From: Pseudarthrobacter sp. PS3-L1
Lineage (GTDB): Bacteria > Actinomycetota > Actinomycetes > Actinomycetales > Micrococcaceae
Direction of reading: 5' to 3'
Length of the DNA: 64,000 bases
Assembly: GCF_030063285.1 (NCBI RefSeq)
Contig: NZ_JASISU010000001.1
Location: 310,001-374,000, forward strand
Shown here: piece after piece, positions 25,907 to 34,881 of the stretch
How positions within the stretch are numbered: position 1 is the stretch's first letter
Layout: every line of letters starts with the position of its first letter
The notes under the pieces: generated by a model
Told to the model about the DNA's origin: nothing
Database searches by the model: none
Seen by the model: the letters and a program-made list of their open reading frames with translations, nothing else
Program-made: the position numbers and the translations under genes

Positions 25907-27121
25907 ATGGTGACCTTCCTGCCCGGACTCAGTAAACCCGCTCCGCCTACGGTAGTGGCGTGGGATCAGTCCATGACCGCTTACGACTTCGGCCCGGGCC
26001 ACCCGATGTCTCCCGCTCGCCTGGACCTGACAGCACGCATGGTCGAGAGCCTTGGCTTGCTCGAATTGCCGCACGTTGATGTCGCTGCACCGGAGGTAGC
26101 GACCGACGTCGAACTTCACACAGTGCACAGCCAAGACTTTGTCGCAGCCGTCCGGGCCGTGAGTGCTGAACCGGCACTGGTGGACATTGCGCACGGGCTC
26201 GGGACAGAGGATGACCCGGCCTTCGCGGGGATGCACGATGCAGCCGCGCGTCTGGCGGGGGGTTCCCTGCTGGGCGCCGACGCGGTCCTCGCAGGGACAG
26301 CTCTCCGCGCAGTCAATTTTGGCGGCGGCATGCATCATGCCGCCCGCGACAGGGCGAGTGGCTTCTGCATCTACAACGATGCGGCACTGGCCATTGCCAG
26401 GCTTCTGGACGGCGGACTCAGCAGAATCGTCTACATCGATATTGATGCGCACCACGGCGACGGTACCGAAAGTATTTTCTGGAATGATCCGCGGGTCCTC
26501 ACGATTTCCGTGCATGAGAGTGGGATGACCCTGTTTCCTGGAACTGGATTCGCCAATGAACTGGGAGGCCCGGATGCAGCGGGGTCAGCTGTCAACGTTG
26601 CCCTGCCGGCGGGTACCGGAGACGCAGGATGGCTGCGGGCATTTCACGCGGTTGTTCCCCAGTTGGTAGGAGCCTTTGCGCCCGACGTCATTGTCAGCCA
26701 ACACGGCTGTGACAGCCACGGAACTGATCCGCTGACCCATCTCAATATCAGCATTGATGCCCAGAGGGAGGCGGCTACAGCCATCGCAGGGCTTGCCGAC
26801 CGTTTTTGTGCCGGTCGCTGGATTGCCACGGGTGGTGGCGGATACAACGTCACAGGCGTCGTGCCGCGCGCCTGGGGCCACCTCGTGGCGATTAGTGCCG
26901 GCCGGCCGGTTCCACTGCGCACTCCGGTTCCGGCCACCTGGCGAGCCTATGTAGCGGAAAAATTCGGTACTGAGACGCCGGAGTTCATGGGCGATGACGT
27001 GGAGCTTTGGTGGCGATCGTGGGAAGTCGGGTTCGACCCCAACGACCCGGTGGATCGCACTGTCATGGCGACGCGCAAGGCCGTTTTCCCATTGCACGGG
27101 TTGGATCCCTGGTTCGACTGA
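25907..27121 (+). CDS. acuC: Histone-deacetylase-family protein, acetoin utilization AcuC-like
   Basis: Zinc-dependent lysine deacetylase of the arginase/deacetylase fold; AcuC of Bacillus deacetylates acetyl-CoA synthetase. Motifs include GHPMSPARLDLT near the N-terminus, FGGGMHHAARDRASGFCIYND, the metal and catalytic segment DIDAHHGDGTESIFW, SQHGCDSHGTDPLTHL, and GGGGYNVTGVVPRAW. Length of 404 aa is normal. ATG 25907 is adopted; GTG 25910 is adjacent. There are no acetoin genes nearby, so a role in acetyl-CoA synthetase control is only inferred from the family. The ArsR gene follows on the same strand. Confidence 0.88.
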   Translation: MVTFLPGLSKPAPPTVVAWDQSMTAYDFGPGHPMSPARLDLTARMVESLGLLELPHVDVAAPEVATDVELHTVHSQDFVAAVRAVSAEPALVDIAHGLGTEDDPAFAGMHDAAARLAGGSLLGADAVLAGTALRAVNFGGGMHHAARDRASGFCIYNDAALAIARLLDGGLSRIVYIDIDAHHGDGTESIFWNDPRVLTISVHESGMTLFPGTGFANELGGPDAAGSAVNVALPAGTGDAGWLRAFHAVVPQLVGAFAPDVIVSQHGCDSHGTDPLTHLNISIDAQREAATAIAGLADRFCAGRWIATGGGGYNVTGVVPRAWGHLVAISAGRPVPLRTPVPATWRAYVAEKFGTETPEFMGDDVELWWRSWEVGFDPNDPVDRTVMATRKAVFPLHGLDPWFD

Positions 27122-27185
27122 CGCCGGATTCCCCGGAATCTTCCAGTGGATGCCATTTGAGGCATATGTCGCTAGGGTGGAGTCC

Positions 27186-27809
27186 ATGGTGACAGACGAC
27201 GTATTTGCCGTCATTGCAGAGGGTACCCGGCGTGAAATCCTGGCTGCGCTGCGGTCGGGGGACATGGCCGTGGGTGAGCTGGTCGCGGAGCTCCAGACCA
27301 GCCAGCCCACCATTTCCAAGCATCTGAAAGTTCTCCGCGAGGCCGAGCTCGTCAGCATGCGCGCGCAAGGGCAGAAACGCTACTACGCACTCAACCGGGA
27401 ACCCCTTGAAGGGGTTGCGCGCTGGCTTGCGGCGTTCGACGTCGAACCTCAGGCCAGTGTACCGGGAACCGTTTTGCCCACAACAGAGCCGCACGGCAGT
27501 CCGCAACCGATCGAGGAGGCTCGCGACCACGGAGTGCCCCAGGCCGCCGGACCCGGCGCTTTTGGTCTTGCTGCTGCAGAGCCTGGCCGTTCCGTGCCTG
27601 CGAAACAAGGGCCCGGAGATGCCGCCGTTCTTGAGCGGGACAACGCTGAGCTCAGCGCGGCGGTGGTGGTGCGTGGCGGAACTGCCGGGACGGCCGGCAT
27701 AGGTGCGGACAATACTGTCCCCCAACAGATTGGCCGGACCGTGGGACGTGCAGCCACGAAGGCCGCAGACCTCATTGCCAACCTGCCCAAGTTCGGCCGC
27801 AAGAAATAG
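27186..27809 (+). CDS. ArsR-family regulator with long low-complexity tail
   Basis: A 207-residue regulator. The winged helix occupies about residues 1-85: VIAEGTRREILAALRSGDMAVGELV, then the recognition helix QPTISKHLKVLREAELVSMRAQGQKRYYAL. The remaining about 120 residues are Pro/Gly/Ala-rich and probably disordered, ending with a basic segment (AATKAADLIANLPKFGRKK). No metal-binding Cys are present. ATG 27186 is preceded by GGTGGAG; ATG 27150 in frame would add 12 residues. The tail is the unusual feature, since such regulators normally end after the wing. Target unknown. Confidence 0.82.
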   Translation: MVTDDVFAVIAEGTRREILAALRSGDMAVGELVAELQTSQPTISKHLKVLREAELVSMRAQGQKRYYALNREPLEGVARWLAAFDVEPQASVPGTVLPTTEPHGSPQPIEEARDHGVPQAAGPGAFGLAAAEPGRSVPAKQGPGDAAVLERDNAELSAAVVVRGGTAGTAGIGADNTVPQQIGRTVGRAATKAADLIANLPKFGRKK

Positions 27810-27829
27810 CCCAACTCCCTGGCGTTGGG
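27810..27829. terminator. Hairpin between convergent ArsR and lldD genes
   Basis: CCCAAC and GTTGGG pair across an eight-base loop immediately after the ArsR stop, with a TTTT run a few bases later. Placed between convergent genes, it may serve both directions. Confidence 0.5.
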
Positions 27830-27836
27830 GGCGGTT

Positions 27837-29159
27837 TTACCGGGGCAGGAGGTGGACGTGGTCCGGCGTCAGTTCGGCGATGCTGCTGACGCCCAGCAGG
27901 GCCATGGTGCGGATCATGTCCTTTTCCAGGATTGCCAGCGCGCGGTCGACGCCGAGGCGGCCACCGGCCATCAGACCGTAGAGGTAAGCGCGTCCAATGA
28001 GCGTGAAGTCCGCGCCCAGGGCCAGGGCCGCGACGATGTCGGCTCCGCTCATGATTCCCGTATCCAGGATGATGGCCGCGCCCGAATGATCCGCAGCAAA
28101 TGCTTTCCTGACCTCCGGGAGGAGGTGGAAGGGGATGGGGGCTCGGTCCAGCTGACGGCCGCCGTGGTTGGAGATCACGACACCGTCAGCACCGTGGTCA
28201 ACCACCTTGCGGGCATCTTCTACTGTCTGGATGCCCTTGACCACCAGGTTGCCCTTCCAGGTTTCGCGCAGCCAGTCGAGGTCCTCGAATGTCAGCGTAG
28301 GGTCAAACATCGAGTTGATCAGATCGGCGACGGTTCCGGTGTACCGGGACAGGGACGCGAATGTCAGTGGCTCGTGGGTCAGGAAGTTGAACCACCAGGC
28401 CGGACGATACGAGGCATCCACCACCGTTTTGAGAGTCAGTGCCGGGGGGATCGTCATGCCGTTGCGCACGTCCCTGAGGCGAGCTCCGGCGACGGCGGTG
28501 TCCACCGTGACCATGAGGGTGTCGTTGCCCGCCCTGGCTGCACGTTCAATCAATGCCAGCGAGCGGTCCCGGTCTGTCCATAGGTAGAGCTGGAACCAGT
28601 TACGGCCATTGGGTGCAGCTGCTGCGACGTCTTCGATGGATGCGGTGCCCATGGTGGACAGGGTGTAGGGGATGCCTGCTGCCTGGGCAGCCTGGGAGCC
28701 GGCATACTCGCCCTCCGACTGCATCATCCGGGTAAATCCGGTAGGGGCAATACCTACGGGAAGCCTGGAAGTTTTCCCCAGGATCTGGGTGCTCAGGTCC
28801 ACGCTGGACACGTTGCGAAGGATGCCGGGCCGGAATTCGATGTCCAGGAAGGCGTTGCGGGCCCTGCGGAGAGTGATCTCCTCTTCCGCGGCGCCATCGG
28901 TGTAGTCAAAAGGTGCCTGCGGTGTTCGGCGCTTGGCAATATCCCGCAGTTCCCAGATGGTACTGGCCCGGTTGAGCCGCGCCGCTTTGCCGAACTCAGG
29001 CTTTTTGAACTGCATCAGGGGTGCAAGGTCGGAGTACTTGGGGACACGACGCTTCAGTGCCGCCGGGGTGCCGCGGATGGCGGGCGCCGCCGCGGGAACG
29101 GCAGCCTGCCCTGGAGCAGGAGTGATCTCCGGGGTGCTGCTGGGGATGGTGTGCGTCAT
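27837..29159 (-). CDS. lldD: FMN-dependent alpha-hydroxy-acid dehydrogenase, L-lactate dehydrogenase-like
   Basis: Oxidises L-lactate or a related 2-hydroxy acid to the keto acid, passing electrons to the respiratory chain or oxygen. Features of the family: [81 protein letters not shown] with the catalytic His, and [19 protein letters not shown] for phosphate binding of FMN. ATG 29159 (MTHTIPSS) has a GAGAGGCA site and is 440 aa; the frame is open to 29237, but that stretch overlaps the operator. It is divergent from a FadR-family regulator with LldR-type operators between. Confidence 0.85.
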   Translation of the reverse strand: MTHTIPSSTPEITPAPGQAAVPAAAPAIRGTPAALKRRVPKYSDLAPLMQFKKPEFGKAARLNRASTIWELRDIAKRRTPQAPFDYTDGAAEEEITLRRARNAFLDIEFRPGILRNVSSVDLSTQILGKTSRLPVGIAPTGFTRMMQSEGEYAGSQAAQAAGIPYTLSTMGTASIEDVAAAAPNGRNWFQLYLWTDRDRSLALIERAARAGNDTLMVTVDTAVAGARLRDVRNGMTIPPALTLKTVVDASYRPAWWFNFLTHEPLTFASLSRYTGTVADLINSMFDPTLTFEDLDWLRETWKGNLVVKGIQTVEDARKVVDHGADGVVISNHGGRQLDRAPIPFHLLPEVRKAFAADHSGAAIILDTGIMSGADIVAALALGADFTLIGRAYLYGLMAGGRLGVDRALAILEKDMIRTMALLGVSSIAELTPDHVHLLPR

Positions 29160-29220
29160 TGAACTGCCTCTCGCTACAGGGTGATGATTGCGTTCCAGGA
29201 GGGCCGCGGTATTCCCGGAG

Positions 29221-29237
29221 GTGTGGTCTAACCACAC
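29221..29237. promoter_or_regulatory. LldR-type operator 1 (perfect inverted repeat)
   Basis: GTGTGGT-CTA-ACCACAC: seven-base arms with a three-base centre. The core TGGTCTAACCA fits the FadR/LldR-subfamily pattern (TGGTC..ACCA). It lies 62 bases before lldD and 42 before the regulator gene, placed to control both. Confidence 0.75.
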
Positions 29238-29248
29238 TGTATTCCATG

Positions 29249-29259
29249 TGGTCCAACCT
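29249..29259. promoter_or_regulatory. LldR-type operator 2
   Basis: TGGTCCAACCT, ten of eleven positions matching the core of operator 1 apart from the central base and the last base. Centre-to-centre distance from operator 1 is 25 bases. It sits 20 bases before the regulator's ATG, consistent with autoregulation. Confidence 0.6.
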
Positions 29260-29278
29260 CATCAACTACTATTGCTGC

Positions 29279-29983
29279 ATGCGAACCCACCAGGTAGTCC
29301 AGCAGTGGATTGAGCTCGAACTTTCCCAAGGCAGGCTCTCCCTCGGCAGCCGGCTACCCGCTGAGCGGGCCCTGGCTGAGCAGTTGGCCGTGTCGCGAAC
29401 CTCGGTCCGGGAAGCGATCCGCATCCTGGAGGCCATGGGGGTGGTTCGGGCCGGCGTAGGGTCGGGTCCGGACGCCGGGACAGTTGTCATCGCGGATCCG
29501 ACGGCGGCGCTGGGCTCTGCGCTGCGGCTGCACGTGGCGACTGCGCACTTGCCGGTCAGGGACATTGTGGAAACCCGAGTCCTGCTGGAATCCTGGGCGG
29601 TGAGCCGCGTGCGTCCGGACGCCACGGTAATGGCCCGTGCTGCCGAGCTTTTGGACCTGATGGACGCTGCGTCCGACGTCGACTATTTCCTGGAACTGGA
29701 CGTGCAGTTCCACCTTGCCCTTGCCAGTGCCGCCGGGAATGCGGTGGTGAGCGCCATGATGGGCTCGCTCCGCGAATCAATCCAGAACTACGCCGGCACG
29801 CTGACGGCCAATCTTCCCGACTGGCAGCGCACGTCAGCCCGGCTGCGCCGTGAGCATCGCGAAATTCTGGCTGCTATTGCCGCTGACGACGGCGGACGTG
29901 CGGCCAAGCTGGTGGCGCACCACATCGAGGGGTACTACGCAGAAGCAGGGCTGGGGGTCAGCACGGATCCATCCGCCGGGTAG
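29279..29983 (+). CDS. lldR: FadR/GntR-family transcriptional regulator, LldR-like
   Basis: Probable repressor of the divergent lactate dehydrogenase gene, released by lactate in characterised LldR proteins. The N-terminal winged helix reads RLPAERALAEQLAVSRTSVREAIRILEAMGVV (about residues 22-53). The FCD ligand domain is helical: RDIVETRVLLESWAV, then FLELDVQFHLALASAAGN with the usual metal-site Asp and His, and REHREILAAIAADD. ATG 29279 (MRTHQVVQQW) gives 234 aa. An ATG at 29246 would add 11 residues, but it overlaps operator 2, so the later start is favoured. Confidence 0.85.
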   Translation: MRTHQVVQQWIELELSQGRLSLGSRLPAERALAEQLAVSRTSVREAIRILEAMGVVRAGVGSGPDAGTVVIADPTAALGSALRLHVATAHLPVRDIVETRVLLESWAVSRVRPDATVMARAAELLDLMDAASDVDYFLELDVQFHLALASAAGNAVVSAMMGSLRESIQNYAGTLTANLPDWQRTSARLRREHREILAAIAADDGGRAAKLVAHHIEGYYAEAGLGVSTDPSAG

Positions 29984-30040
29984 CGTCCCGGTCCGGCGGA
30001 GTGTGCCAGCGGGCACTGTGCCAGGCGATGGAGGGGCCTG

Positions 30041-31144
30041 TCACTGCGGGCCTGGATGGACCGCTGCCGGTCCGGTGCTTCCCCGGACAGTCAGCTTTGG
30101 GTGAAAGATGGTTGGCAGGGGGGCACGTGCCCCGTCGTCAGCGTCTTCCACCGCGGCTGAGGCTGCCAGCGGAGCTGCTGTGGTTGCCGTGGGGGCTGGC
30201 AGGCGGGCGCTCCGGATGGTTTCAATCATTCGCTGCCAGGCCTGTTCTCCGAGTTCCGTAATGGGAACAGTCATGGTGGTCAGGGTCGGTGTGGTGTACC
30301 GGGCAAACGAGATGTCATCAAAACCGGTGACGGAGATGTCACCCGGTACGTTGACCCCATGCTCGTGGAGTCCACTGAGCAGTCCCATGGCCACAAGGTC
30401 GTTGAACGTCAGGACTCCCGTTGCGCCGCTTGAAAGCACTGCATCCACCGCTTGGTGGCCGACTTCAAAGGAGGATCCGCCGGGGAGCATGTGCACGTCA
30501 ATGCCAGGGTTTGCTTCCCTAAATCTTTCCAGCCCAGCCAGGCGGAGTTTGTTGGATGCGCTGCGGGGTGGGCCGGACAGGAATGCCAGCCTGGTGTGCC
30601 CAAGCCCCACCAGGTGGTCCGCAAGGTCCTGGATGCCCTTGGCATAGTCCACCATGAGGCTTGGGGAGGCCGTGTTCTCAGTGCTCCGGTTGATCAGGAC
30701 CAGCGGCTGGAGGGACGGGGCCAGTTCGGCCAGTTCGGCGTCGCTCATCCGGGGAGCGCACAGGACCAGCCCGTCGCACCGGCGCCGGGCTTCTCCGGCG
30801 AGTATGGCCTCCTCGCTGGAAACCTCTGAGGAATCCGCAATGAGGACTCGGTAACCGTCTTGGGCGGCTGCCATGCTCAGCCCCCGCAGGATGGCCTGGA
30901 ACGTTGGGTTAGACAGGTCGGGGACCACGATGCCGATGGTGTCCGTCTTGCCGAGTGCCAGGCTGCGGCCCACCGGATTTGGTTGGTACCTGAGCTCTGT
31001 TGCTGCTGCCCTTACCCGGGCGGCAATTTCGGCGTCAACCGTAAAATTGCCATTCATTACGCGTGACACAGTTGCGAGCGAGACGCCTGCCAGCTTTGCC
31101 ACGTCGGCTATGCCGATCCTGCCTGTGGCCGATCTCCTGCCCAT
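30041..31144 (-). CDS. LacI-family transcriptional regulator (uronate-type operon)
   Basis: A 367-residue regulator. The HTH and hinge are at the N-terminus: IGIADVAKLAGVSLATVSRVMNGN followed by RSLALGKTDTIGIVVPDLSNPTF. The periplasmic-binding-like ligand domain spans about residues 60-320 (GFDDISFARYTTPTLTTM near the end). The C-terminal about 45 residues are Ala/Pro-rich and variable. ATG 31144 has GGGAGA five bases upstream. It is divergent from the sugar-acid operon, with two candidate LacI operators in the 323-base gap. It is the most likely binder of the type A palindromes described in this locus. Confidence 0.88.
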   Translation of the reverse strand: MGRRSATGRIGIADVAKLAGVSLATVSRVMNGNFTVDAEIAARVRAAATELRYQPNPVGRSLALGKTDTIGIVVPDLSNPTFQAILRGLSMAAAQDGYRVLIADSSEVSSEEAILAGEARRRCDGLVLCAPRMSDAELAELAPSLQPLVLINRSTENTASPSLMVDYAKGIQDLADHLVGLGHTRLAFLSGPPRSASNKLRLAGLERFREANPGIDVHMLPGGSSFEVGHQAVDAVLSSGATGVLTFNDLVAMGLLSGLHEHGVNVPGDISVTGFDDISFARYTTPTLTTMTVPITELGEQAWQRMIETIRSARLPAPTATTAAPLAASAAVEDADDGARAPLPTIFHPKLTVRGSTGPAAVHPGPQ

Positions 31145-31252
31145 GAATCTCCCTCAGCCCAGCTCACCTGCCGGGCACATTCTGGTGTGGTGCCGATTCC
31201 AGCTGGCGGGATGTCCAATGCCATGGTCTGGATGGCCAGCATACCCCGCGGT

Positions 31253-31266
31253 GGGAAGCGTTTTCT
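31253..31266. promoter_or_regulatory. Type A LacI operator-like site (a2)
   Basis: GGGAAGCGTTTTCT. Its complement AGAAAACGCTTCCC agrees with 12 of 14 positions of the stronger site at 31386. It lies about 110 bases before the LacI gene and may serve autoregulation. Confidence 0.45.
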
Positions 31267-31385
31267 GGGCAATTTTACGCGGCACGCGATAATTCGCGCC
31301 AATCAGGTACCGCCTGCACTCCGGCGAATATTCCAGTGTGGTTGACGGGACCGGCACTCTGTTGGTAAAAACTGTACTAGGGATT

Positions 31386-31401
31386 GAGAAAACGCTTTCT
31401 C
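31386..31401. promoter_or_regulatory. Type A LacI operator (a)
   Basis: GAGAAAACGCTTTCTC: six-base perfect arms around ACGC, a typical LacI-family operator with a central CG. It lies 66 bases before the oxidoreductase start. Near-identical sites occur before the importer 1 operon and before the broken binding-protein gene. Confidence 0.7.
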
Positions 31402-31467
31402 ACTATCGTTCCGAGTGGTCGCACGCCGCCCAGGTCCACCCACAGCTCCCGAAAGGTCCTCCTCTTC

Positions 31468-32919
31468 ATGGTCAGCACAGTCACCACCGCAGCGTCGCGA
31501 AAAGACACCACGAGCCCAGGGGCGCTGCCACGTACGGACCACGCCCGTGCCGCCGGCTCGGCAGGACGCACCCGCCTTGTTCTCATTGGGACTGGCGGCC
31601 GCTCGGAGATGTATATCCGGGCGATCTTGGGCAACTATGCGCAGGTTGCGGAACTGGTGGCCATCTCGGATATCAATCCGGGCCGCGTGGAGTTCTACCA
31701 GAAGCTCATCCAGGAAATCGGTGCAGATGGGCCTGTCCAGACATTTGAACCCGGTGAGCTGACGGCCTTTGTCCAGGCGAATGCCATCGATCGGGTGGTT
31801 GTCACCACTCCGGACTACACTCACGCGGACTTCATTGTGGAGGGACTTGAGGCAGGCGCCGATGTTGTTGTCGAAAAGCCGCTGACCATCGATGCGCAGG
31901 GGTGCCGTCGGATCACCGAAGCTGTTGCCCGGACAGGCAGGAATGTGGTTGTCACCTTCAACTACCGCTACTCGCCCCGGAACAGTGCCCTCAAGGAAAT
32001 TATCCAGAGTGGTGTGATTGGCAAGGTAACGTCCGTCGATTTCAGCTGGGTCCTGGACACGGTCCACGGAGCGGACTATTTCCGTCGCTGGCACCGGGAA
32101 AAGAAAAACTCTGGCGGGCTGCTCATCCACAAGGCCTCGCACCACTTTGATCTTGTCAACTGGTGGATCAATGACGTTCCCACCCGTGTATTCGCCTCTG
32201 GTGGACTGAAGTTCTACGGCGAGGCCAATGCTGCTGAACGGGGCCTCGGAGAACGGCCCGAACGCGGCACTCCCGAGGTTGCCCACGTCCCTGGGACGCC
32301 CAGGGATCCATTTGTCCTGGATCTTCGCGAAGACGATCGCCTCAAAGCCCTTTTCCTGGACAACGAACATTTTGATGGATACCGCCGTGACCAGGACGTT
32401 TTCACTGCGGGCATCACCATTGAGGACAACCTGGCGCTGGTGGTGGAGTACGACGGCGGCCCTCGCCTCAGCTACTCGCTCAACGCCCACAGCCCGTGGG
32501 AAGGATACCGGGTTGCCATCAATGGCACAGAGGGCCGTGCGGAGCTTGAGGTAGTCGAACGTGCCGCCGTCGAGAACAGCGCCGACAAAAAGACGGTTGT
32601 GGACCCCAGCGCCACCCCCGTTCTGGAAGAGGACACCGTCCGGGCCATCGGGGAACGGCTGGTTGTCCAGCGCCACTGGGAGCCCGCACGGGAGGTAGCG
32701 ATCATCAATGGCGAAGGCGGCCACGGCGGCGGCGATGAGCTGCTGCTCTCGGATCTGTTCAACGGTCCGGGCGAAGACCCGCTGGGCAGGCCGTCGGGCT
32801 ATCTGGACGGGCTGCGTTCCGTGTCAGTGGGAATTGCAGGAAACCGCTCACTTGAAACCGACAGGCCGGTGAGCATCGAGGAACTTAACCTCGGTGTCGA
32901 CCTGCGCCACAACCGCTGA
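31468..32919 (+). CDS. Gfo/Idh/MocA-family oxidoreductase
   Basis: NAD(P)-dependent sugar or sugar-acid dehydrogenase of 483 aa. The Rossmann motif is RLVLIGTGGRSEMY (about residues 36-49). The family EKP signature is in DVVVEKPLT (about 136-138), and the catalytic-region His is in IHKASHHFDLVNWW. The C-terminal domain is longer than average. ATG 31468 (MVSTVTTAAS) is chosen; the frame is open to 31384, but that start lies on the operator. It is first in a five-gene sugar-acid operon and could act on a glycoside, uronate or aldonate; the substrate cannot be read from sequence. Confidence 0.85.
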   Translation: MVSTVTTAASRKDTTSPGALPRTDHARAAGSAGRTRLVLIGTGGRSEMYIRAILGNYAQVAELVAISDINPGRVEFYQKLIQEIGADGPVQTFEPGELTAFVQANAIDRVVVTTPDYTHADFIVEGLEAGADVVVEKPLTIDAQGCRRITEAVARTGRNVVVTFNYRYSPRNSALKEIIQSGVIGKVTSVDFSWVLDTVHGADYFRRWHREKKNSGGLLIHKASHHFDLVNWWINDVPTRVFASGGLKFYGEANAAERGLGERPERGTPEVAHVPGTPRDPFVLDLREDDRLKALFLDNEHFDGYRRDQDVFTAGITIEDNLALVVEYDGGPRLSYSLNAHSPWEGYRVAINGTEGRAELEVVERAAVENSADKKTVVDPSATPVLEEDTVRAIGERLVVQRHWEPAREVAIINGEGGHGGGDELLLSDLFNGPGEDPLGRPSGYLDGLRSVSVGIAGNRSLETDRPVSIEELNLGVDLRHNR

Positions 32920-32944
32920 CACCGGCCGGGATCTAAGGAAGACC

Positions 32945-33979
32945 ATGAGTAGGATTTTTGTGACAGGCGGCTCCGGCCGGCTGGGACGAAGCGTCGTTGC
33001 AGGACTCGCTGCCGCCGGCCATCGGGTGACCTCGGTGGACCGTGACGCGGTGCCGGCCGACGAGCTCCCCGCTGGGGTGGAGCAGGCTACTGCCGATCTT
33101 TCCGCGCCCGGGGAGGCAGCGCGCCTGATGCGTGCGGCGGCACCTGACGCCGTCATTCACCTGGCAGCGATAGCTGTACCGTTCAGCGCTCCTGAGGACG
33201 TCATCCTCAGCACCAATACGAAACTGGCCTATGCGGTCATCAGCGCGGCAACGGACCAAAATGTGCCCAAGATCGTCACGGCGAGCAGTCCCACCGTGCT
33301 GGGCTATGGCTCGCCGGCAGGATGGCTGCCAGCACGCTTCCCCCTGGATGAGGAGACGCCCGCCCGTCCCTGGAACGCCTACGCGCTCTCCAAGTCCATT
33401 GCCGAACAGACGGTCCAGATGTTCGCAGCCGCACAGGGGGACCGCATCCGCTATGCCGCATTCCGTCCATGCTTTGTCATTTCCCCCGAGGAGTGGGCGG
33501 GCGCGCCCACTCAGCAGGGCCACACTCTCTCCGAGCGACTCGCAGACCCTGCGCTGTCCGCGCCGGCACTCTTCAACTACGTCGACGCCCGGGACGTCGC
33601 CGATTTCCTGCACGTCCTGCTGGAAAAAATGGAGAGTATCCCCAACGGGGAGACTTTTTTCGTCGGTGCAGCCGATGCCCTGGCGACCGAGCCCTTGGCC
33701 GAACTGCTGCCCAGATATGTGCCGGGAAGCTCGGAAATAGCCGCCGTCCTGACGGGCGTCAGCCCGGCCTTCTCCATTGCCAAGGCCCACCGCCTGCTGG
33801 GCTGGAAACCGACCCGCAGCTGGCGTACTGAACTTGTGGATCCAGCATGTGTCGCACCGGGCACAGCAGGACCACTGCAGGGCTCCGCCGCAGCAGGATT
33901 CGACGCGGGGCACACCACACCAGTCATGAAGAGCGATGCGCTGGTAACAGCCAGCCCTGGAATCAAGGAGACCCGATGA
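32945..33979 (+). CDS. NAD-dependent epimerase/dehydratase family protein, possible uronate dehydrogenase
   Basis: Extended short-chain dehydrogenase of 344 aa. The glycine motif is FVTGGSGRLGRS (about residues 5-16), with VIHLAAIAVPF and the catalytic Tyr-Lys in NAYALSKSIAEQ (Tyr146, Lys150). In this operon, before a sugar-acid dehydratase, KDG dehydratase and semialdehyde dehydrogenase, a role oxidising galacturonate or glucuronate to the aldarate (as Udh does) is attractive, but it is longer than Udh and the assignment is an inference. ATG 32945 has AAGGAAG at ideal distance. The stop overlaps the next start as ATGA. Confidence 0.8.
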   Translation: MSRIFVTGGSGRLGRSVVAGLAAAGHRVTSVDRDAVPADELPAGVEQATADLSAPGEAARLMRAAAPDAVIHLAAIAVPFSAPEDVILSTNTKLAYAVISAATDQNVPKIVTASSPTVLGYGSPAGWLPARFPLDEETPARPWNAYALSKSIAEQTVQMFAAAQGDRIRYAAFRPCFVISPEEWAGAPTQQGHTLSERLADPALSAPALFNYVDARDVADFLHVLLEKMESIPNGETFFVGAADALATEPLAELLPRYVPGSSEIAAVLTGVSPAFSIAKAHRLLGWKPTRSWRTELVDPACVAPGTAGPLQGSAAAGFDAGHTTPVMKSDALVTASPGIKETR

Positions 33980-34881
33980 AATTCGACGGAGTGCTGTTCT
34001 TCCCTGTGACTCCTTTCACTGACAAGGGAACCGTGGATGGTGGCCTCCTCAAGGAACACATCTCCTCCCGCTTGCCCTTCGGGCCCGGCGGTGTCTTTCC
34101 CGCCTGCGGGACTGGTGAGTTTCACGCGCTGAGCCTTGCGGAAGTCCGCACGGTTGTCCGTGCAGCTGTTGAGGTTGTGGCAGGCACGGTGCCAGTGGTG
34201 GCGGGCGCAGGCGGCCCCCTGGGGCACGCCATCGAAGCTGCGAAGGTCGCCGAAGACGCTGGTGCTGATGCCCTGTTGGTGCTACCGCCATACCTTGTGA
34301 CAGGGCCAAGCGAGGGCCTCGTGGCCTACATCGAGGCTGTGGCTCGAGCCAGCAGCCTGCCAGTGATTGTGTACCACCGGGGCAACGCAAAATTCACTGC
34401 TGCATCCATGGCCACGCTGGCTGCAGATCCCAAGGTGATCGGATTTAAGGACGGGCTCGGTGACGTCGGCCTAGCCCAGGAGATAGTCTCTGCCATCAGA
34501 GCCTCAGGCCGTGAGGATTTTGCGCTGTTCAACGGGCTTTTGACTGCCGAACTCACCCAGGGCGCCTACCGCGGCCTGGGGATCCCGCTGTATTCCTCTG
34601 CAGCATTCGCGATGGCCCCGGAAATCGCCACGGCATACTACGACGCCTACGAGGCTGGTGACGAGGAGCGGCGGAATGCGCTCCTCGAGGGGTTTTACGA
34701 ACCACTGGTCCGGCTGCGGGACCAGACTCCCGGCTTTGGTGTTTCCCTCATCAAGGCCGGGCTGCGCCTGGGCGGCCTTTCCGTAGGTTCCGTCCGGCCT
34801 CCCCTCGTGGATCCGAGCGAGGAGCAGTTGGTACAACTCTCAGCAATCCTCGCCAAGGGCTACGAGCTGGTTGGCCGCTGA
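33976..34881 (+). CDS. kdgD: 5-dehydro-4-deoxyglucarate dehydratase-like (DapA superfamily)
   Basis: Aldolase-fold enzyme that would dehydrate and decarboxylate 5-keto-4-deoxyglucarate to 2-oxoglutarate semialdehyde. Family features: GVLFFPVTPFTDKGTVD near the N-terminus, FPACGTGEFHALSLAE (the GTGE variant of the DapA GTTGE loop), catalytic Tyr133 in VIVYHRGN, and Schiff-base Lys158 in VIGFKDGLGD. Length 301 aa matches the family. It overlaps both neighbours (ATGA with the epimerase, TGATG with the MR/MLE gene), so it is translationally coupled in the middle of the operon. Confidence 0.9.
   Translation: MKFDGVLFFPVTPFTDKGTVDGGLLKEHISSRLPFGPGGVFPACGTGEFHALSLAEVRTVVRAAVEVVAGTVPVVAGAGGPLGHAIEAAKVAEDAGADALLVLPPYLVTGPSEGLVAYIEAVARASSLPVIVYHRGNAKFTAASMATLAADPKVIGFKDGLGDVGLAQEIVSAIRASGREDFALFNGLLTAELTQGAYRGLGIPLYSSAAFAMAPEIATAYYDAYEAGDEERRNALLEGFYEPLVRLRDQTPGFGVSLIKAGLRLGGLSVGSVRPPLVDPSEEQLVQLSAILAKGYELVGR

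Larger units (their letters stand above)
31145..31467. promoter_or_regulatory. Divergent control region of the LacI gene and the sugar-acid operon
   Basis: The 323-base gap carries no gene. It holds two LacI-type palindromes (listed separately) and a possible promoter for the rightward operon, TTGACG at 31342-31347 and TAAAAA at 31366-31371 with an 18-base spacer, ending 14 bases before operator 31386. Confidence 0.5.
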
